A stretch of DNA of 64,000 bases from DASPGQ01 sp035457705 (GCA_035457705.1 DATIBD010000070.1:240259-304258), one strand, 5' to 3'. Positions 47,818 through 56,557 are shown, numbered from the stretch's first letter. Notes: a model not told the origin generated them from the letters alone. Program-made: numbers and translations.

Positions 47818-49265
47818 CGATCTGGCGTCGGACGGCATCGGAGATTGCCGAGCTCACTCGTTCCGGTGAGCTGTCAGCGGTCGAGGTGGCTCGAGTTTTT
47901 CTCGAGCGGATCGAGAAATTCGACGAAAAACTACAGGCGTTTCTCCACCCGATGGCCGAATCGGCGATCGTCCGTGCGCGTGAGCTCGACTCCGCCCCGG
48001 CGGGCGAGCGCGGCCCGCTTCACGGAGTGCCGGTAGCGGTGAAGGACATCATAGCCGTCACCGGAAGCCCATGTACATGCGGCTCACGCATCCTGGAAGA
48101 CTACGCGCCCCTGTTCGACGCCGAAGCCATCGAAAGACTCCACGCGGCGGGCGCCGTCGTGCTCGGCAAAACGAACCTCGATGAGTTCGCCATGGGCTCC
48201 TCGACGGAGAATTCCGCCTTTCACCCGACGCGCAACCCCTGGAACCTGGATCGCGTCCCGGGGGGATCGAGCGGAGGCTCCGCCTCGGCCGTCGCCGCGC
48301 GCCTCGCGCCGGTCGCGCTGGGGACGGACACCGGCGGCTCGATCCGACAGCCGGCCGCGTTTTGTGGCATCGTCGGTCTGAAGCCAACTTATGGGCGGGT
48401 CTCACGTTACGGCCTCGTTGCCTTTGCCTCGTCATTCGATCAGATTGGTCCCCTCACCCGGACGGTCGAGGACGCCGCGCTCGTTCTGCGAGCTATTGCC
48501 GGCCACGACCCGAAAGACGCGACGTCATCGACGAGGGCGGTCTGGCAGGGGAAACCGGATGGCAAGGTTTCTGGCCTCGCGCTCGGCATTCCGCGAGAGT
48601 TGCTCGACGGCACCGACCCCGAGGTGGGCTCCGCCTTCGACGCCGCCACCACCCGATTTCTCGAGCAAGGGGTTATTCTTCGTGACGTGGGCCTGCCTTC
48701 GGCAAAGCATGCCGTGGCCGTTTACTATCTCCTAGCGACTGCGGAGGCGGCCTCGAATCTCGCTCGCTACGACGGAGTCCGGTACGGTATGCGGCATGGT
48801 GAAATTGAGGGCTTGAAGGCGATGATGGGAACGACCCGCGACGAGGGTTTTGGCGCCGAGGTGAAGAGACGCATCCTTCTCGGGACGTTCGTGCTCAGCT
48901 CCGGCTACTACGACGCCTATTATCAGAAGGCGCAGAAGGTCAGGAGCGTCATCGCCGCGGACTTCGAGCGTGCTTTGAAATCGGTCGACGCCATTCTCAT
49001 GCCAACGGCACCCACTCCGCCGTTTCGAATCGGCGATAAGGCGAACGACCCCCTGTCGATGTATCTGTCGGACGTATTCACGATCACCGCCAATCTCACG
49101 GGAGCTCCGGCGGTAAGTCTACCGGCGGGATTCAGCGCAGATGGCCTTCCGATCGGAGTGCAGATCGTGGGAAGGCCGTTCGACGAAAAGACCATCCTCC
49201 AGCTGGGGCGGGCCTTCGAGCGAGCAACCGGGTTTCACGAGCGGCTGCCGCCCCTTCTCGATTGA
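47814..49265 (+). CDS. gatA: Aspartyl/glutamyl-tRNA amidotransferase subunit A
   Basis: A 483-residue amidase. The Ser-cisSer-Lys triad is visible as K77 (V-A-V-K-D-I-I), S152 (G-G-S-S-G-G-S) and S176 (T-D-T-G-G-S). It hydrolyses glutamine and channels ammonia to GatB. The GTG start at 47814 overlaps the gatC stop. gatB is not next to it: a permease gene on the other strand follows at once and overlaps the gatA 3' end by 31 bp. Length and motifs are normal. Confidence 0.95.
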   Translation: MTIWRRTASEIAELTRSGELSAVEVARVFLERIEKFDEKLQAFLHPMAESAIVRARELDSAPAGERGPLHGVPVAVKDIIAVTGSPCTCGSRILEDYAPLFDAEAIERLHAAGAVVLGKTNLDEFAMGSSTENSAFHPTRNPWNLDRVPGGSSGGSASAVAARLAPVALGTDTGGSIRQPAAFCGIVGLKPTYGRVSRYGLVAFASSFDQIGPLTRTVEDAALVLRAIAGHDPKDATSSTRAVWQGKPDGKVSGLALGIPRELLDGTDPEVGSAFDAATTRFLEQGVILRDVGLPSAKHAVAVYYLLATAEAASNLARYDGVRYGMRHGEIEGLKAMMGTTRDEGFGAEVKRRILLGTFVLSSGYYDAYYQKAQKVRSVIAADFERALKSVDAILMPTAPTPPFRIGDKANDPLSMYLSDVFTITANLTGAPAVSLPAGFSADGLPIGVQIVGRPFDEKTILQLGRAFERATGFHERLPPLLD

Positions 49266-50539
49266 ACGAGCACATAGACGGGAATCCCCGACACGAGCAA
49301 CAAGAAGCCCCAATAGACGATCTCGGCACCGGCCCCGGCGATCGCCCAGAGCGAATAGACGAAAGCGGGAGCTCCGAGCACACTCGCCGCGGCGAGCCGA
49401 CGGCCGTCGACGGGTCCGCGGCGAACCGCGATCATCACCTCGGCCAGCGAGCAGAAGGCGTAGGGTACGAGGGTGTTGAGGGTCGCCAAGAGGATGATGA
49501 AAGTGAATTGCTCGACTAGACTCCGCGTGTAGTTCATCGCCAGGAGAACGCTCGCGAGGACGCTCGACAGCACGAGTCCGTAAGCGGGGGTTCCCCGCAC
49601 CGAAAGCCGCCCGAATACCTGAGGGAACAACCCGTCCCGGGCCGCGGCAAAGGGGATTTGCCCCTGAAGCAGGAGCCAGCCGTTGAGCGCGCCGAAGCAC
49701 GAGACGACAGCACCCGCTCCGACGGCGTAGCGAGCCCAATCCCCCCACATGACGTTCGCTGCCTCGGCGAACGGGGCATTGGACGTCGCCAGCTCCGAGG
49801 GCGGAATCGTTCCCATCACCGCGACGGTACCGAGGACGTAGACCGCCGCCGTCAACAGAGTTCCCACGATCGTCGCCCTCGGAATCGTTCTCTCGGGATC
49901 GATCACGTGCTCCGACGGGGTCGTTCCCGACTCGAGACCGAGAAACGCCCAGAGCGTCAGCGCCACCGTTGCAGTGACCGCGGAGAAAGGAGACTGCTCG
50001 GTCGCGTTGAACGGGACGAAGTTGGACGGGTCCACGAAGACGAGACCCACAGTTCCAATGACAATAAGGGGGATGAGCTTGAGGATGGTAGTGACGAGTT
50101 GGACGAGACCTGCCGGATGCACGCCAACGAAGTTCACCCAGGTGAGCACCCAAAGCGTCGCCAACCCCACACCGGCGGCGAGAAGGGGGCTCGACCCGAG
50201 CGCGCCCCAGAACACCGTCAAATAGCTCACGAAGGCCACGGCGATCGCCGCGTTCGTCGTCCAGATCGAGATCCAGTAACCCCAGGCCACGAGAAAGCCG
50301 GGGAACTCCCCGAACCCCTCCCGCGTGTACGTATACGGACCGCCCGAGCGCCGCACGATCCGAGCAAGACGCGCGAAGACGAGAGCGAGAAGGCATGCGC
50401 CGGTGGCGGAGACGACCCAGCCCACGATGCTGATGCCCCCGAAGGGTCCGAGGGAGGCGGGCAACAAGAAGATGCCCGAGCCGATCATGTTGCCCACTAC
50501 GAGCGCGGTCACCATGGCCGGCCCGAGCTTCTTCGTCAC
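49235..50539 (-). CDS. APC-family amino acid permease
   Basis: A 434-residue inner-membrane transporter with about 12 helices. The start reads M-V-T-A-L-V-V-G-N-M-I-G-S-G-I-F-L-L-P, the substrate-binding G-S-G-I-F motif of amino acid/polyamine antiporters such as YjeH/AdiC. F-L-G-L-E-S-G-T-T-P-S-E-H-V is the conserved helix-6 region. The transported amino acid is unknown. Its 3' end overlaps gatA on the opposite strand by 31 bp. Its ATG overlaps the thiL stop by 4 bp. Confidence 0.88.
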   Translation of the reverse strand: MTKKLGPAMVTALVVGNMIGSGIFLLPASLGPFGGISIVGWVVSATGACLLALVFARLARIVRRSGGPYTYTREGFGEFPGFLVAWGYWISIWTTNAAIAVAFVSYLTVFWGALGSSPLLAAGVGLATLWVLTWVNFVGVHPAGLVQLVTTILKLIPLIVIGTVGLVFVDPSNFVPFNATEQSPFSAVTATVALTLWAFLGLESGTTPSEHVIDPERTIPRATIVGTLLTAAVYVLGTVAVMGTIPPSELATSNAPFAEAANVMWGDWARYAVGAGAVVSCFGALNGWLLLQGQIPFAAARDGLFPQVFGRLSVRGTPAYGLVLSSVLASVLLAMNYTRSLVEQFTFIILLATLNTLVPYAFCSLAEVMIAVRRGPVDGRRLAAASVLGAPAFVYSLWAIAGAGAEIVYWGFLLLVSGIPVYVLVQSRRGGSRS

Positions 50540-51594
50540 GGTGAGGTCTCGGGGGCGAAGTGGTTCCAGCCCGCTGGACGAAGAGTCTCGACGGAGCCGT
50601 CGCGTCGAACGATCTCGAGCCGGTCCGTCTCAGACGTAGCCTCGCCGATCCGCGTAAGCTCGGGCTCTCCGGGCTGGCGAAGGCCCGCCAGCCGATCTTC
50701 ATCGCGAACGGCGAAGAGCAACTCGTAATCTTCTCCACTCTGGAGCGCGCGCGAGAGGGGGTCGCGGCCCCACTCGCGTTCCCAAGCCAGAACCCCCGGT
50801 GACAAGGGCAAAGCGGTCTCCTCGATTCGGGCGCCTACCGAGCTCGCTCGGCATAGCCGGGCCAGGTCGATGACGAGCCCGTCGGAAACGTCGATACAGG
50901 CTGTAGCGGCTTGTCGACGATTGAGATTCCTCCCGAGCGCGATTCTGGGCTCGGGGTCGATGTGGGCGCGGATACAGACCTCGGCAAGCGAGATCGGCCC
51001 AGTCCGAAGAGCCTCCGGCACGATCAGTTCTCCCGATGCGCCGAGGGCGACGCCCTTTTTCAGGAGCTCGAGTCCGACACCGGAGGCCCCGATCTTGCCG
51101 GAAAGATAGAGCGCGTCGCCCGCGCGGGCGCCCGAGCGGCAGAGCACGCGGCGAGACAGCGTGCTGCCACAGGCCGTCACATCGACGACCATCGGTCCAG
51201 AAATCCGCGAAAGGTTGCCCCCGACGAGGCTCCCTCCCAGCCCGCGCGCCCGTTCACTCGCGCCGTCGACGAGCTTCCAGAGCATCTCGACCTCGAGCTC
51301 TCGGGGAACGGCGATCGAGAGCAGCACCGACACGAGCTCGCCTCCCATCGCCGCGATATCGCTCACAGCCACGGCAACGGCACGTCGGCCGATGAACCGA
51401 GGTGGAAGCGTCGTTCGCTCGAAATGAACCCCTTCGACCAAGGCATCCGTCGTGAGGATCAGCTGCTCATCCGCCGGGAGGGAGACGACGGCGGCATCGT
51501 CGCCAACCCCTACGGACACGCTCGCGGCAGGCGCTGCCAACCGTTTCTCGAGCTCTCTCAAGAAGCCGTCTTCGCCGAGCTCGGAGAGCTTCAT
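50536..51594 (-). CDS. thiL: Thiamine-monophosphate kinase
   Basis: A 352-residue ThiL that phosphorylates thiamine monophosphate to thiamine diphosphate. The family opening G-E-D-G-F-L-R-E-L, the metal-site V-G-D-D-A-A-V-V, D-I-A-A-M-G-G, G-G-N-L-S-R and D-V-S-D-G-L are all present. A C-terminal tail (about 310-352) is slightly long. It follows zapA by 21 bp and overlaps the permease gene by 4 bp, so the three probably form one transcript. Confidence 0.92.
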   Translation of the reverse strand: MKLSELGEDGFLRELEKRLAAPAASVSVGVGDDAAVVSLPADEQLILTTDALVEGVHFERTTLPPRFIGRRAVAVAVSDIAAMGGELVSVLLSIAVPRELEVEMLWKLVDGASERARGLGGSLVGGNLSRISGPMVVDVTACGSTLSRRVLCRSGARAGDALYLSGKIGASGVGLELLKKGVALGASGELIVPEALRTGPISLAEVCIRAHIDPEPRIALGRNLNRRQAATACIDVSDGLVIDLARLCRASSVGARIEETALPLSPGVLAWEREWGRDPLSRALQSGEDYELLFAVRDEDRLAGLRQPGEPELTRIGEATSETDRLEIVRRDGSVETLRPAGWNHFAPETSP

Positions 51595-51615
51595 CGAACC
51601 TTCGGGAGGCTCTCT

Positions 51616-51942
51616 TTATTCCGGCTCTGGTTCCGCGGGCGAGCCAAGGGAGCTCGAGAGTGTCGCCGCCAACTCGTCGGCCTTGGCCGCGAGCTCGGCT
51701 TCCGACTGACGACGGTCCCGTTCGGCCTTGAAAAACTCGTCGGCGATGTTGAGCGCGGCGAGAATGGCAACTTTCAACGAATCGGTGGTCGCGGTGGAAC
51801 CGGCTATGGTCTTCATCTTGGTGTCGACGTAGCGGGCGAGCTCCTCGATATAGGCGGGATCTTCTTCCGCCCGAACCTTGTAACTGCGGTCGAAAATGAC
51901 AACCGACACTAGATTGTCGTCCTTGGCACTCTTGTCGCTCAT
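51616..51942 (-). CDS. zapA: Cell division protein ZapA
   Basis: A 108-residue protein. The N-terminal globular part has V-S-V-V-I-F-D-R-S-Y-K-V-R-A-E-E-D-P-A-Y-I, then A-R-Y-V-D-T-K-M and the long C-terminal coiled coil (A-I-L-A-A-L-N-I-A-D-E-F-F-K). ZapA bundles FtsZ filaments. The ATG at 51942 gives the normal start; an in-frame upstream ATG adds 15 weak residues. In related genomes zapA often follows a zapB-like gene directly. Here the structured repeat and a protein-kinase gene lie between. Confidence 0.88.
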   Translation of the reverse strand: MSDKSAKDDNLVSVVIFDRSYKVRAEEDPAYIEELARYVDTKMKTIAGSTATTDSLKVAILAALNIADEFFKAERDRRQSEAELAAKADELAATLSSSLGSPAEPEPE

Positions 51943-51990
51943 CGCGCGGGTTGGCGACATTCTAGGCGATGGCGATGCCGCGGACAAATG

Positions 51991-52190
51991 TACTCAGTGC
52001 CGTGGCGGGACCCGTAATCGATCGACCGCCACGGCTCGGCCCGTGCGGCGCTTCGCGCCGATCTCGCGGCAGATGTCTTGGCCACCGCTCGGGGCAGGCT
52101 GGACCGTTCTTTGTTCGATCAGCCTGCTCGTACTCAGTGCCGTGGCGGGATCCGTAATCGATCGACCGCCACGGCTCGGCAACTTTGCGG
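51991..52190 (+). repeat. Dispersed structured element, copy 2 (two 50-bp modules)
   Basis: A 50-bp module at 51991-52040 recurs at 52131-52180 with one mismatch and an exact 140-bp period. Each module contains a perfect 10-bp stem, GCCGTGGCGG/CCGCCACGGC (first copy 51999-52008 and 52026-52035). Between the modules are a hairpin CGGCGC-TTC-GCGCCG (52046-52060) and a stem GCAGGCTG/CAGCCTGC (52094-52101 and 52120-52127). It lies upstream of zapA in a 307-bp intergenic gap. Copies occur at 12219-12406 and 60612-60750. Confidence 0.88.
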
Positions 52191-52294
52191 GGGGTGGTCC
52201 CTCGGCGAAGCCCCGCAACGTCTGGTTCCGCTGAAGCAGCCCGAATGCGAACGATTATTCGCAGATGTGCGCATATCTGATTCTCCGGGAACGG

Positions 52295-54961
52295 TCAGCG
52301 CGCGGCGTTCAGATCTTTCAGCTCTTCCACCCAGTTGACCACAACGTTCAACTGCTGCATCGAGGTTTCCGCGTCCGTCTCGGGGCGAATCATGAGAAAG
52401 CGCGTTCCGTCAGGAGAAATGTCGTAGTTCCGCGCGTCGTTGTTGTAGGGATCGCGCTCGTACTCCCCTTCGAACAGCACCTTCGGCGTTCCGGGATCCA
52501 GGCCGGGCCGGTAGGCGATGGGAACGACCATCATCCGGTTGCGGCTGCGGTAGAAGAGCTGATCGCCCCTCGGCGACCAGAGAGGCTCGTCGCCCCCGTC
52601 GTTCGAGATCGGCCACCGTCCCTCCCCTTGCGGAAACGGTCGCACGTAGACCTCCCGCCGGCCCGACTCGTCGGAAACGTAAGCGAGGAAGCGCCCGTCC
52701 GGAGACACGCTCGGCTCCATCTCGTCGAACGCGCTCTGGAGAAGCATCTCCTCTTTGGGTTCGGGCGAGAGGTGCAAAATACCCACGTCACCGTCACCCA
52801 CGACGTAGAACCCGATTGCCGAGCCGTCCGAAAGCCAGAATCTTGGGAAGGTAAACCCTTCACGGCCCCGACCCAGGGGGACCGCCTGCCCGCTCCCATC
52901 GGCGGCTTTCGAGAAGAGACGCCAGATGGACGCGGAGCGGGTGGACGCGAACGCCACGGCTCGATCGTCGGGGCTCCACACCGGATCGGTGGAAAGACCC
53001 TCGCCGAACGTGAGCCGCGTTCGAGTGCCGCGTCCCAGATCGAGAATCCAGATGTCCCGTTGACCGGTTGCCTCATCCAGCCGGGCGAAGGCGATGCGCC
53101 TCCCGTCGTGGGAGATACGAGGAATCAAGTACGAGCCGCGCTCGTCGGTCACCGGCGTCGCATTGCCGCTGCGGTCGACCCAGACGAGAGAGCTTCCCCG
53201 CCGGTCGGTCGCCTCTACCAGGTAGGCGAGGTTCCCTGAAGCCGACACGGCGTACTGGGCGAACTCGAAATCACCATAGGTGTCCATCTCGACGTCCTGG
53301 ACGACGGGGACCGGCTCACCGGTCACCTCGAGCCGGCGGGGATCGAATCCGACCGCGTAGAGCGTGCCCCTACGCGTGAACAATAGTTGTCCGGTTGCGA
53401 GATAACGAGGGGACACACCGTCTTCCAGCACCACCCGGCGCTCCGAGTCGGTGAAGCGTTTCGCCAGGATGTCCTTTCGTCCGGAGGGCCCCACGGCGTC
53501 GTACAGAAACGCTTTGCCCCCTGGGAGCACTTCCGGCCAGTAGTGCGCGATTTCGCCGCGCTCGGCGTCGAGCGCGGTCGCTTCTTCCGCCGGACCTCCC
53601 GATGCCGGAACCCGGAACACCGTCCCACGCCCGGTGAAGACGATCGAGTCGTCCTCACCCCAGCTGCCGGTCAGGTAGGTCCCCGCGAACACGCTGATGC
53701 CGACTCCCTGGGCGAGCGTGACGCGGGTGCCGGTGTCCAGGCCGACCTTCACCAGGTCGCTCCCGTCGAAAAACGCGATCCACTCGCCGTCCGGGGAGAA
53801 GAACGCGCTCGTTCCGCGCTCGGTGCCGGGGATGAGCGTGGGTGAAAGCTCGGAGAGAGCGCGCAAAAAGAGCCCCGAGCGGCCGTCCTGGGAATACCGA
53901 TGCACGAGTCGTCTTCCGTCCGGGCTCACCGCGATGCGGGAGCGGACGGCGTCGAAAGCTTCGCTCTGGGGAATGGCGGTGGCGAACCGCATCACCGGCG
54001 GAGGGGACTCGCGGCGCAAGCTCCACCCCACGAGTCCGGCGACGAGGACGCCACCGATGGCCGCAACGGCGAGTCGACGTTGCGAGCGTGAGGCGGTCAC
54101 GAGCTCGTCCTCGTCTTCCAGAAGAAGCCGCGCATCCCCCGCATCCCGCAAGCGGTCTTTTGGATCGTTCATGAGGGCGCGGCGCAAGACGTTCCGAACC
54201 GGGCGCGGCGTAGCATCGGGAAGGCGCGACCAATCCGGGACATTCTTCACGACCGCGGCGAGAATATCGGTGACCGTCTCGCCTTCGAACGGCTTCTTTC
54301 CCGAGAGCGCTTCGTAGAGGCAGCAGCCGAACGCCCACACGTCCGTGCGGCGATCGAGAGGCTTCCCCCGCGCCTGCTCCGGGCTCATGTACGACGCCGT
54401 TCCCAGGATAGCCCCGAGCGCGGTTCCTCTGGTGAGAGTGGGTGATTGCGACTTCTCCGCCTCGGCGCCGGCATCTTCTTCCTGGAACGCACGGGCGAGC
54501 CCGAAGTCGAGGATCTTCACCCTTCCCTCCGGCGTGATCTTTATGTTCGCGGGCTTCAGGTCGCGGTGGAGGATCCCCTTCAGGTGTGCCGCCTCGAGCG
54601 CCTCGGCGATCTGGGCGAACAGCTGACGCGCTTCCTCCCACCGAATTCGTCCCCTCTCAATGTGATCGGCGAGGGTCTCCCCTTCCACGAGCTCCATCAC
54701 CAGAAACGGTGTTTCGCCCGAGCGCTCGAAACCGTGAAGCGTCGCGATGCCCGGATGGTTCAACTGCGCGAGAAGTTTCGCCTCCCGCTCGAAACGGGAA
54801 AGCCTCTCGTGGTCCCGGGCGAACGCCTCGGGAAGAACTTTGATGGCAACGGTCCGGTCGAGCCGCGCATCTTTGGCCCGATAGACCTCCCCCATCCCAC
54901 CCGCACCGAGCGGTGCTTGGATCTCGTACTCACCGAGTCGGGTTCCGGAAGGGAGCGGCAT
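52295..54961 (-). CDS. Ser/Thr protein kinase with C-terminal beta-propeller
   Basis: An 888-residue membrane kinase. The kinase domain (10-275) has the P-loop L-G-A-G-G-M-G-E-V, K41, the catalytic loop H-R-D-L-K-P-A-N with D134, D152-F-G, and the activation segment G-T-A-S-Y-M-S-P-E-Q-A-R-G. A single membrane helix lies at about 300-318. The periplasmic part is a TolB/PD40-type beta-propeller with repeats such as F-F-S-P-D-G-E-W-I-A-F, S-H-D-G-R-R-I-A-F-A and S-P-D-G-R-F-L-A-Y. This layout is common in Acidobacteriota. Targets are unknown. It sits between the zapB-like gene and zapA. Confidence 0.92.
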   Translation of the reverse strand: MPLPSGTRLGEYEIQAPLGAGGMGEVYRAKDARLDRTVAIKVLPEAFARDHERLSRFEREAKLLAQLNHPGIATLHGFERSGETPFLVMELVEGETLADHIERGRIRWEEARQLFAQIAEALEAAHLKGILHRDLKPANIKITPEGRVKILDFGLARAFQEEDAGAEAEKSQSPTLTRGTALGAILGTASYMSPEQARGKPLDRRTDVWAFGCCLYEALSGKKPFEGETVTDILAAVVKNVPDWSRLPDATPRPVRNVLRRALMNDPKDRLRDAGDARLLLEDEDELVTASRSQRRLAVAAIGGVLVAGLVGWSLRRESPPPVMRFATAIPQSEAFDAVRSRIAVSPDGRRLVHRYSQDGRSGLFLRALSELSPTLIPGTERGTSAFFSPDGEWIAFFDGSDLVKVGLDTGTRVTLAQGVGISVFAGTYLTGSWGEDDSIVFTGRGTVFRVPASGGPAEEATALDAERGEIAHYWPEVLPGGKAFLYDAVGPSGRKDILAKRFTDSERRVVLEDGVSPRYLATGQLLFTRRGTLYAVGFDPRRLEVTGEPVPVVQDVEMDTYGDFEFAQYAVSASGNLAYLVEATDRRGSSLVWVDRSGNATPVTDERGSYLIPRISHDGRRIAFARLDEATGQRDIWILDLGRGTRTRLTFGEGLSTDPVWSPDDRAVAFASTRSASIWRLFSKAADGSGQAVPLGRGREGFTFPRFWLSDGSAIGFYVVGDGDVGILHLSPEPKEEMLLQSAFDEMEPSVSPDGRFLAYVSDESGRREVYVRPFPQGEGRWPISNDGGDEPLWSPRGDQLFYRSRNRMMVVPIAYRPGLDPGTPKVLFEGEYERDPYNNDARNYDISPDGTRFLMIRPETDAETSMQQLNVVVNWVEELKDLNAAR

Positions 54962-54993
54962 GTCGTTCTCGTTCCGACGATTTTAGGAGAAAT

Positions 54994-55039
54994 GAGGGAC
55001 AGCCACTAATCTCTCGGATCGAAGAAGATCTGTCCCCTC
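54994..55039. repeat. GGGACAG-type palindrome
   Basis: GAGGGACAG (54994-55002) faces CTGTCCCCTC (55030-55039), pairing with one bulge across a 27-nt loop, in the 147-bp gap between the kinase and zapB-like genes. Sequences of the GGGGACAG type are common as REP elements tied to RAYT transposases. No transposase is near. Confidence 0.45.
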
Positions 55040-55108
55040 GGTTTTGGCGGCGGCCTTCAAAGAAGACACGCTGAAGCACATCCCCTTGGTGAGCCCGAGC
55101 CGGGACCG

Positions 55109-55351
55109 TTAGGACTCGAGTCCCTCGACTCGGTCGAGGAGGCTCTCGAGCTTGCCTCGAATCCTGCCCCGTTCGGCGCGCAGAATCTCGATTTCTTCTC
55201 CCGACCTGGCTTTCAGCTCGTCGAGCTCGCTCCTGAGGGCCTGATTCGACTCGCGAAGCTCGGCGATGAGACGAGCGGCCTGATCGACTTTGTCCTGGAG
55301 ATTCAGGAGGTGGGCCGCGGCTTCTGGCCGTGAGTCGGGTTTGTTCTCCAC
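55109..55351 (-). CDS. ZapB-like coiled-coil protein
   Basis: About 80 residues, GTG start, almost entirely coiled coil from residue 12 on (L-L-N-L-Q-D-K-V-D-Q-A-A-R-L-I-A-E-L-R, A-L-R-S-E-L-D-E-L). This matches the DUF904/ZapB-type cell-division proteins. It follows rplT by 22 bp and its end is separated from zapA only by the kinase gene and a repeat. The pairing with ZapA supports the call, but coiled coils are poor evidence alone. The start is uncertain, as a longer frame overlaps rplT. Confidence 0.6.
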   Translation of the reverse strand: MENKPDSRPEAAAHLLNLQDKVDQAARLIAELRESNQALRSELDELKARSGEEIEILRAERGRIRGKLESLLDRVEGLES

Positions 55352-55373
55352 GCCGTGCGGCTCGTGCCCGAAG

Positions 55374-55742
55374 TCAGCCAGCTGCCTGGCCGAGCGCCTT
55401 CCGGGCGACGCTCGCAAGCTCCCCGAAGGCCTTGGAGTCCCCTGCGGCAATCTCCGCAAGCTGTTTTCGGTTCAAGGCGACGTCCGCCTTCGCGAGCCCG
55501 GCCATGAGCTTGCTGTAAGTCAGGTCGTTGGCGCGGGCCGCGGCACTGATGCGAATGATCCACAAGCGCCGGAAGTCACGCTTCCGGGCGCGACGATCGC
55601 GATAGGCGTAGTTTAGGGCTTTGTCGACGGATTCCTTGGCCGAACGATAGAGCTTGCTCTTCGTCCCGCGGTAACCCTTGGCGAGCTTCAACACCTTGCG
55701 GCGTCGGTCACGGCGATTGGAACCTCTTCTTACTCTGGGCAT
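55374..55742 (-). CDS. rplT: 50S ribosomal protein L20
   Basis: A 122-residue basic protein: M-P-R-V-R-R-G, R-R-K-V-L-K-L-A-K-G-Y-R-G-T-K-S-K-L-Y-R, A-Y-R-D-R-R-A-R-K-R-D-F-R and W-I-I-R-I-S-A-A-A-R. It binds 23S rRNA early in assembly and, in many bacteria, represses the infC-rpmI-rplT mRNA. It lies 3 bp after rpmI. Confidence 0.96.
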   Translation of the reverse strand: MPRVRRGSNRRDRRRKVLKLAKGYRGTKSKLYRSAKESVDKALNYAYRDRRARKRDFRRLWIIRISAAARANDLTYSKLMAGLAKADVALNRKQLAEIAAGDSKAFGELASVARKALGQAAG

Positions 55743-55745
55743 CTC

Positions 55746-55949
55746 TTAGCTCTTCCTCGGCAGGAGAGGCGCGATGAAGCTCGCATCCGACTTGGCAACG
55801 ACCGTGGACTTCCTGAGCCTTCGCTTGCGATGTCGGCTCTTCTTCGTGAGGATATGGCTCCCGAAAGCGTGGCTCCGTTTGATCTTTCCCGTCGCGGTCT
55901 TCTTGAAACGCTTGGCCGCACCGCGATGCGACTTCAATCCCTTTCCCAC
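55746..55949 (-). CDS. rpmI: 50S ribosomal protein L35
   Basis: A 67-residue basic protein with L-K-S-H-R-G-A-A-K-R-F-K-K-T-A-T-G-K-I-K-R-S-H. The GTG at 55949 is chosen because GAGGAG lies 9 nt upstream and the length is the family norm. An ATG at 55985, overlapping the infC stop, would add 12 unconserved residues, and a TTG at 55937 is also possible. It follows infC closely. Confidence 0.92.
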   Translation of the reverse strand: MGKGLKSHRGAAKRFKKTATGKIKRSHAFGSHILTKKSRHRKRRLRKSTVVAKSDASFIAPLLPRKS

Positions 55950-55981
55950 CTGGACAATCTCCTCGTGGCGCTTCGAGCCGG

Positions 55982-56557
55982 TCAAGCCGACGACTGCTGC
56001 GCCTCTCCTTGGTTTTCCTCCCTGGCGGCCTTTATCCGTTCGACTACGGCCTTCTTCGGCGCCAGGATTTGATACATCTGGTTTCCTTCCATCCTGGATC
56101 GGGACTCGATGGTCGCGATTTCCTGCAGCTCGGAGATGAGTCGGTCCAGAATCTTCACCCCCAGCTCCCCGTGGGAGCGCTCGCGTCCGCGAAACATGAT
56201 GGTCGTCTTGACCTTGTTACCTTCCATCAGGAACCGCTCCACGTGATTCTTCTTGAAGGCGTAGTCGTGCTCGTCTATCTTCACGCGGAACTTGATCTCC
56301 TTGACCTGTATCTGCTTCTGATGCTTCTTGGCCTCGTGCGCGCGTTTGTTCTTCTGGTAGAGATATTTTCCATAGTTCATGATCCGGCAAACCGGAGGGT
56401 TCGCCTGCGCAACAATCTCGACCAGATCCAAATCCCTGTCCTTGGCCATCCGAAGCGCATCTTCCGGTCTCACGATTCCGACCTGTTCTCCGTTCTCGTC
56501 GATGAGACGAATCTCACGGGCACGAATCCTCTCATTGACCCGGACCGACCTATCTAT
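55982..56557 (-). CDS. infC: Translation initiation factor IF-3, AUA start
   Basis: A 191-residue IF-3. The N-domain reads V-N-E-R-I-R-A-R-E-I-R-L-I-D-E-N-G-E-Q, then D-L-D-L-V-E-I-V and P-P-V-C-R-I-M-N-Y-G-K-Y. The C-domain has V-K-E-I-K-F-R and T-I-M-F-R-G-R-E. No ATG, GTG or TTG can start the conserved N-domain. The in-frame codon ATA at 56557 lies 6 nt after AGGAGG, and an in-frame TGA sits two codons before it. Rare start codons (AUU, AUC, AUA) on infC let IF-3 limit its own synthesis. It follows thrS on the same strand. Confidence 0.93.
   Translation of the reverse strand: MDRSVRVNERIRAREIRLIDENGEQVGIVRPEDALRMAKDRDLDLVEIVAQANPPVCRIMNYGKYLYQKNKRAHEAKKHQKQIQVKEIKFRVKIDEHDYAFKKNHVERFLMEGNKVKTTIMFRGRERSHGELGVKILDRLISELQEIATIESRSRMEGNQMYQILAPKKAVVERIKAAREENQGEAQQSSA

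Noticed and set aside
51991..52190. CRISPR array
   Set aside because: Only two repeat units, 140 bp apart, with structured non-spacer sequence between and no cas genes.
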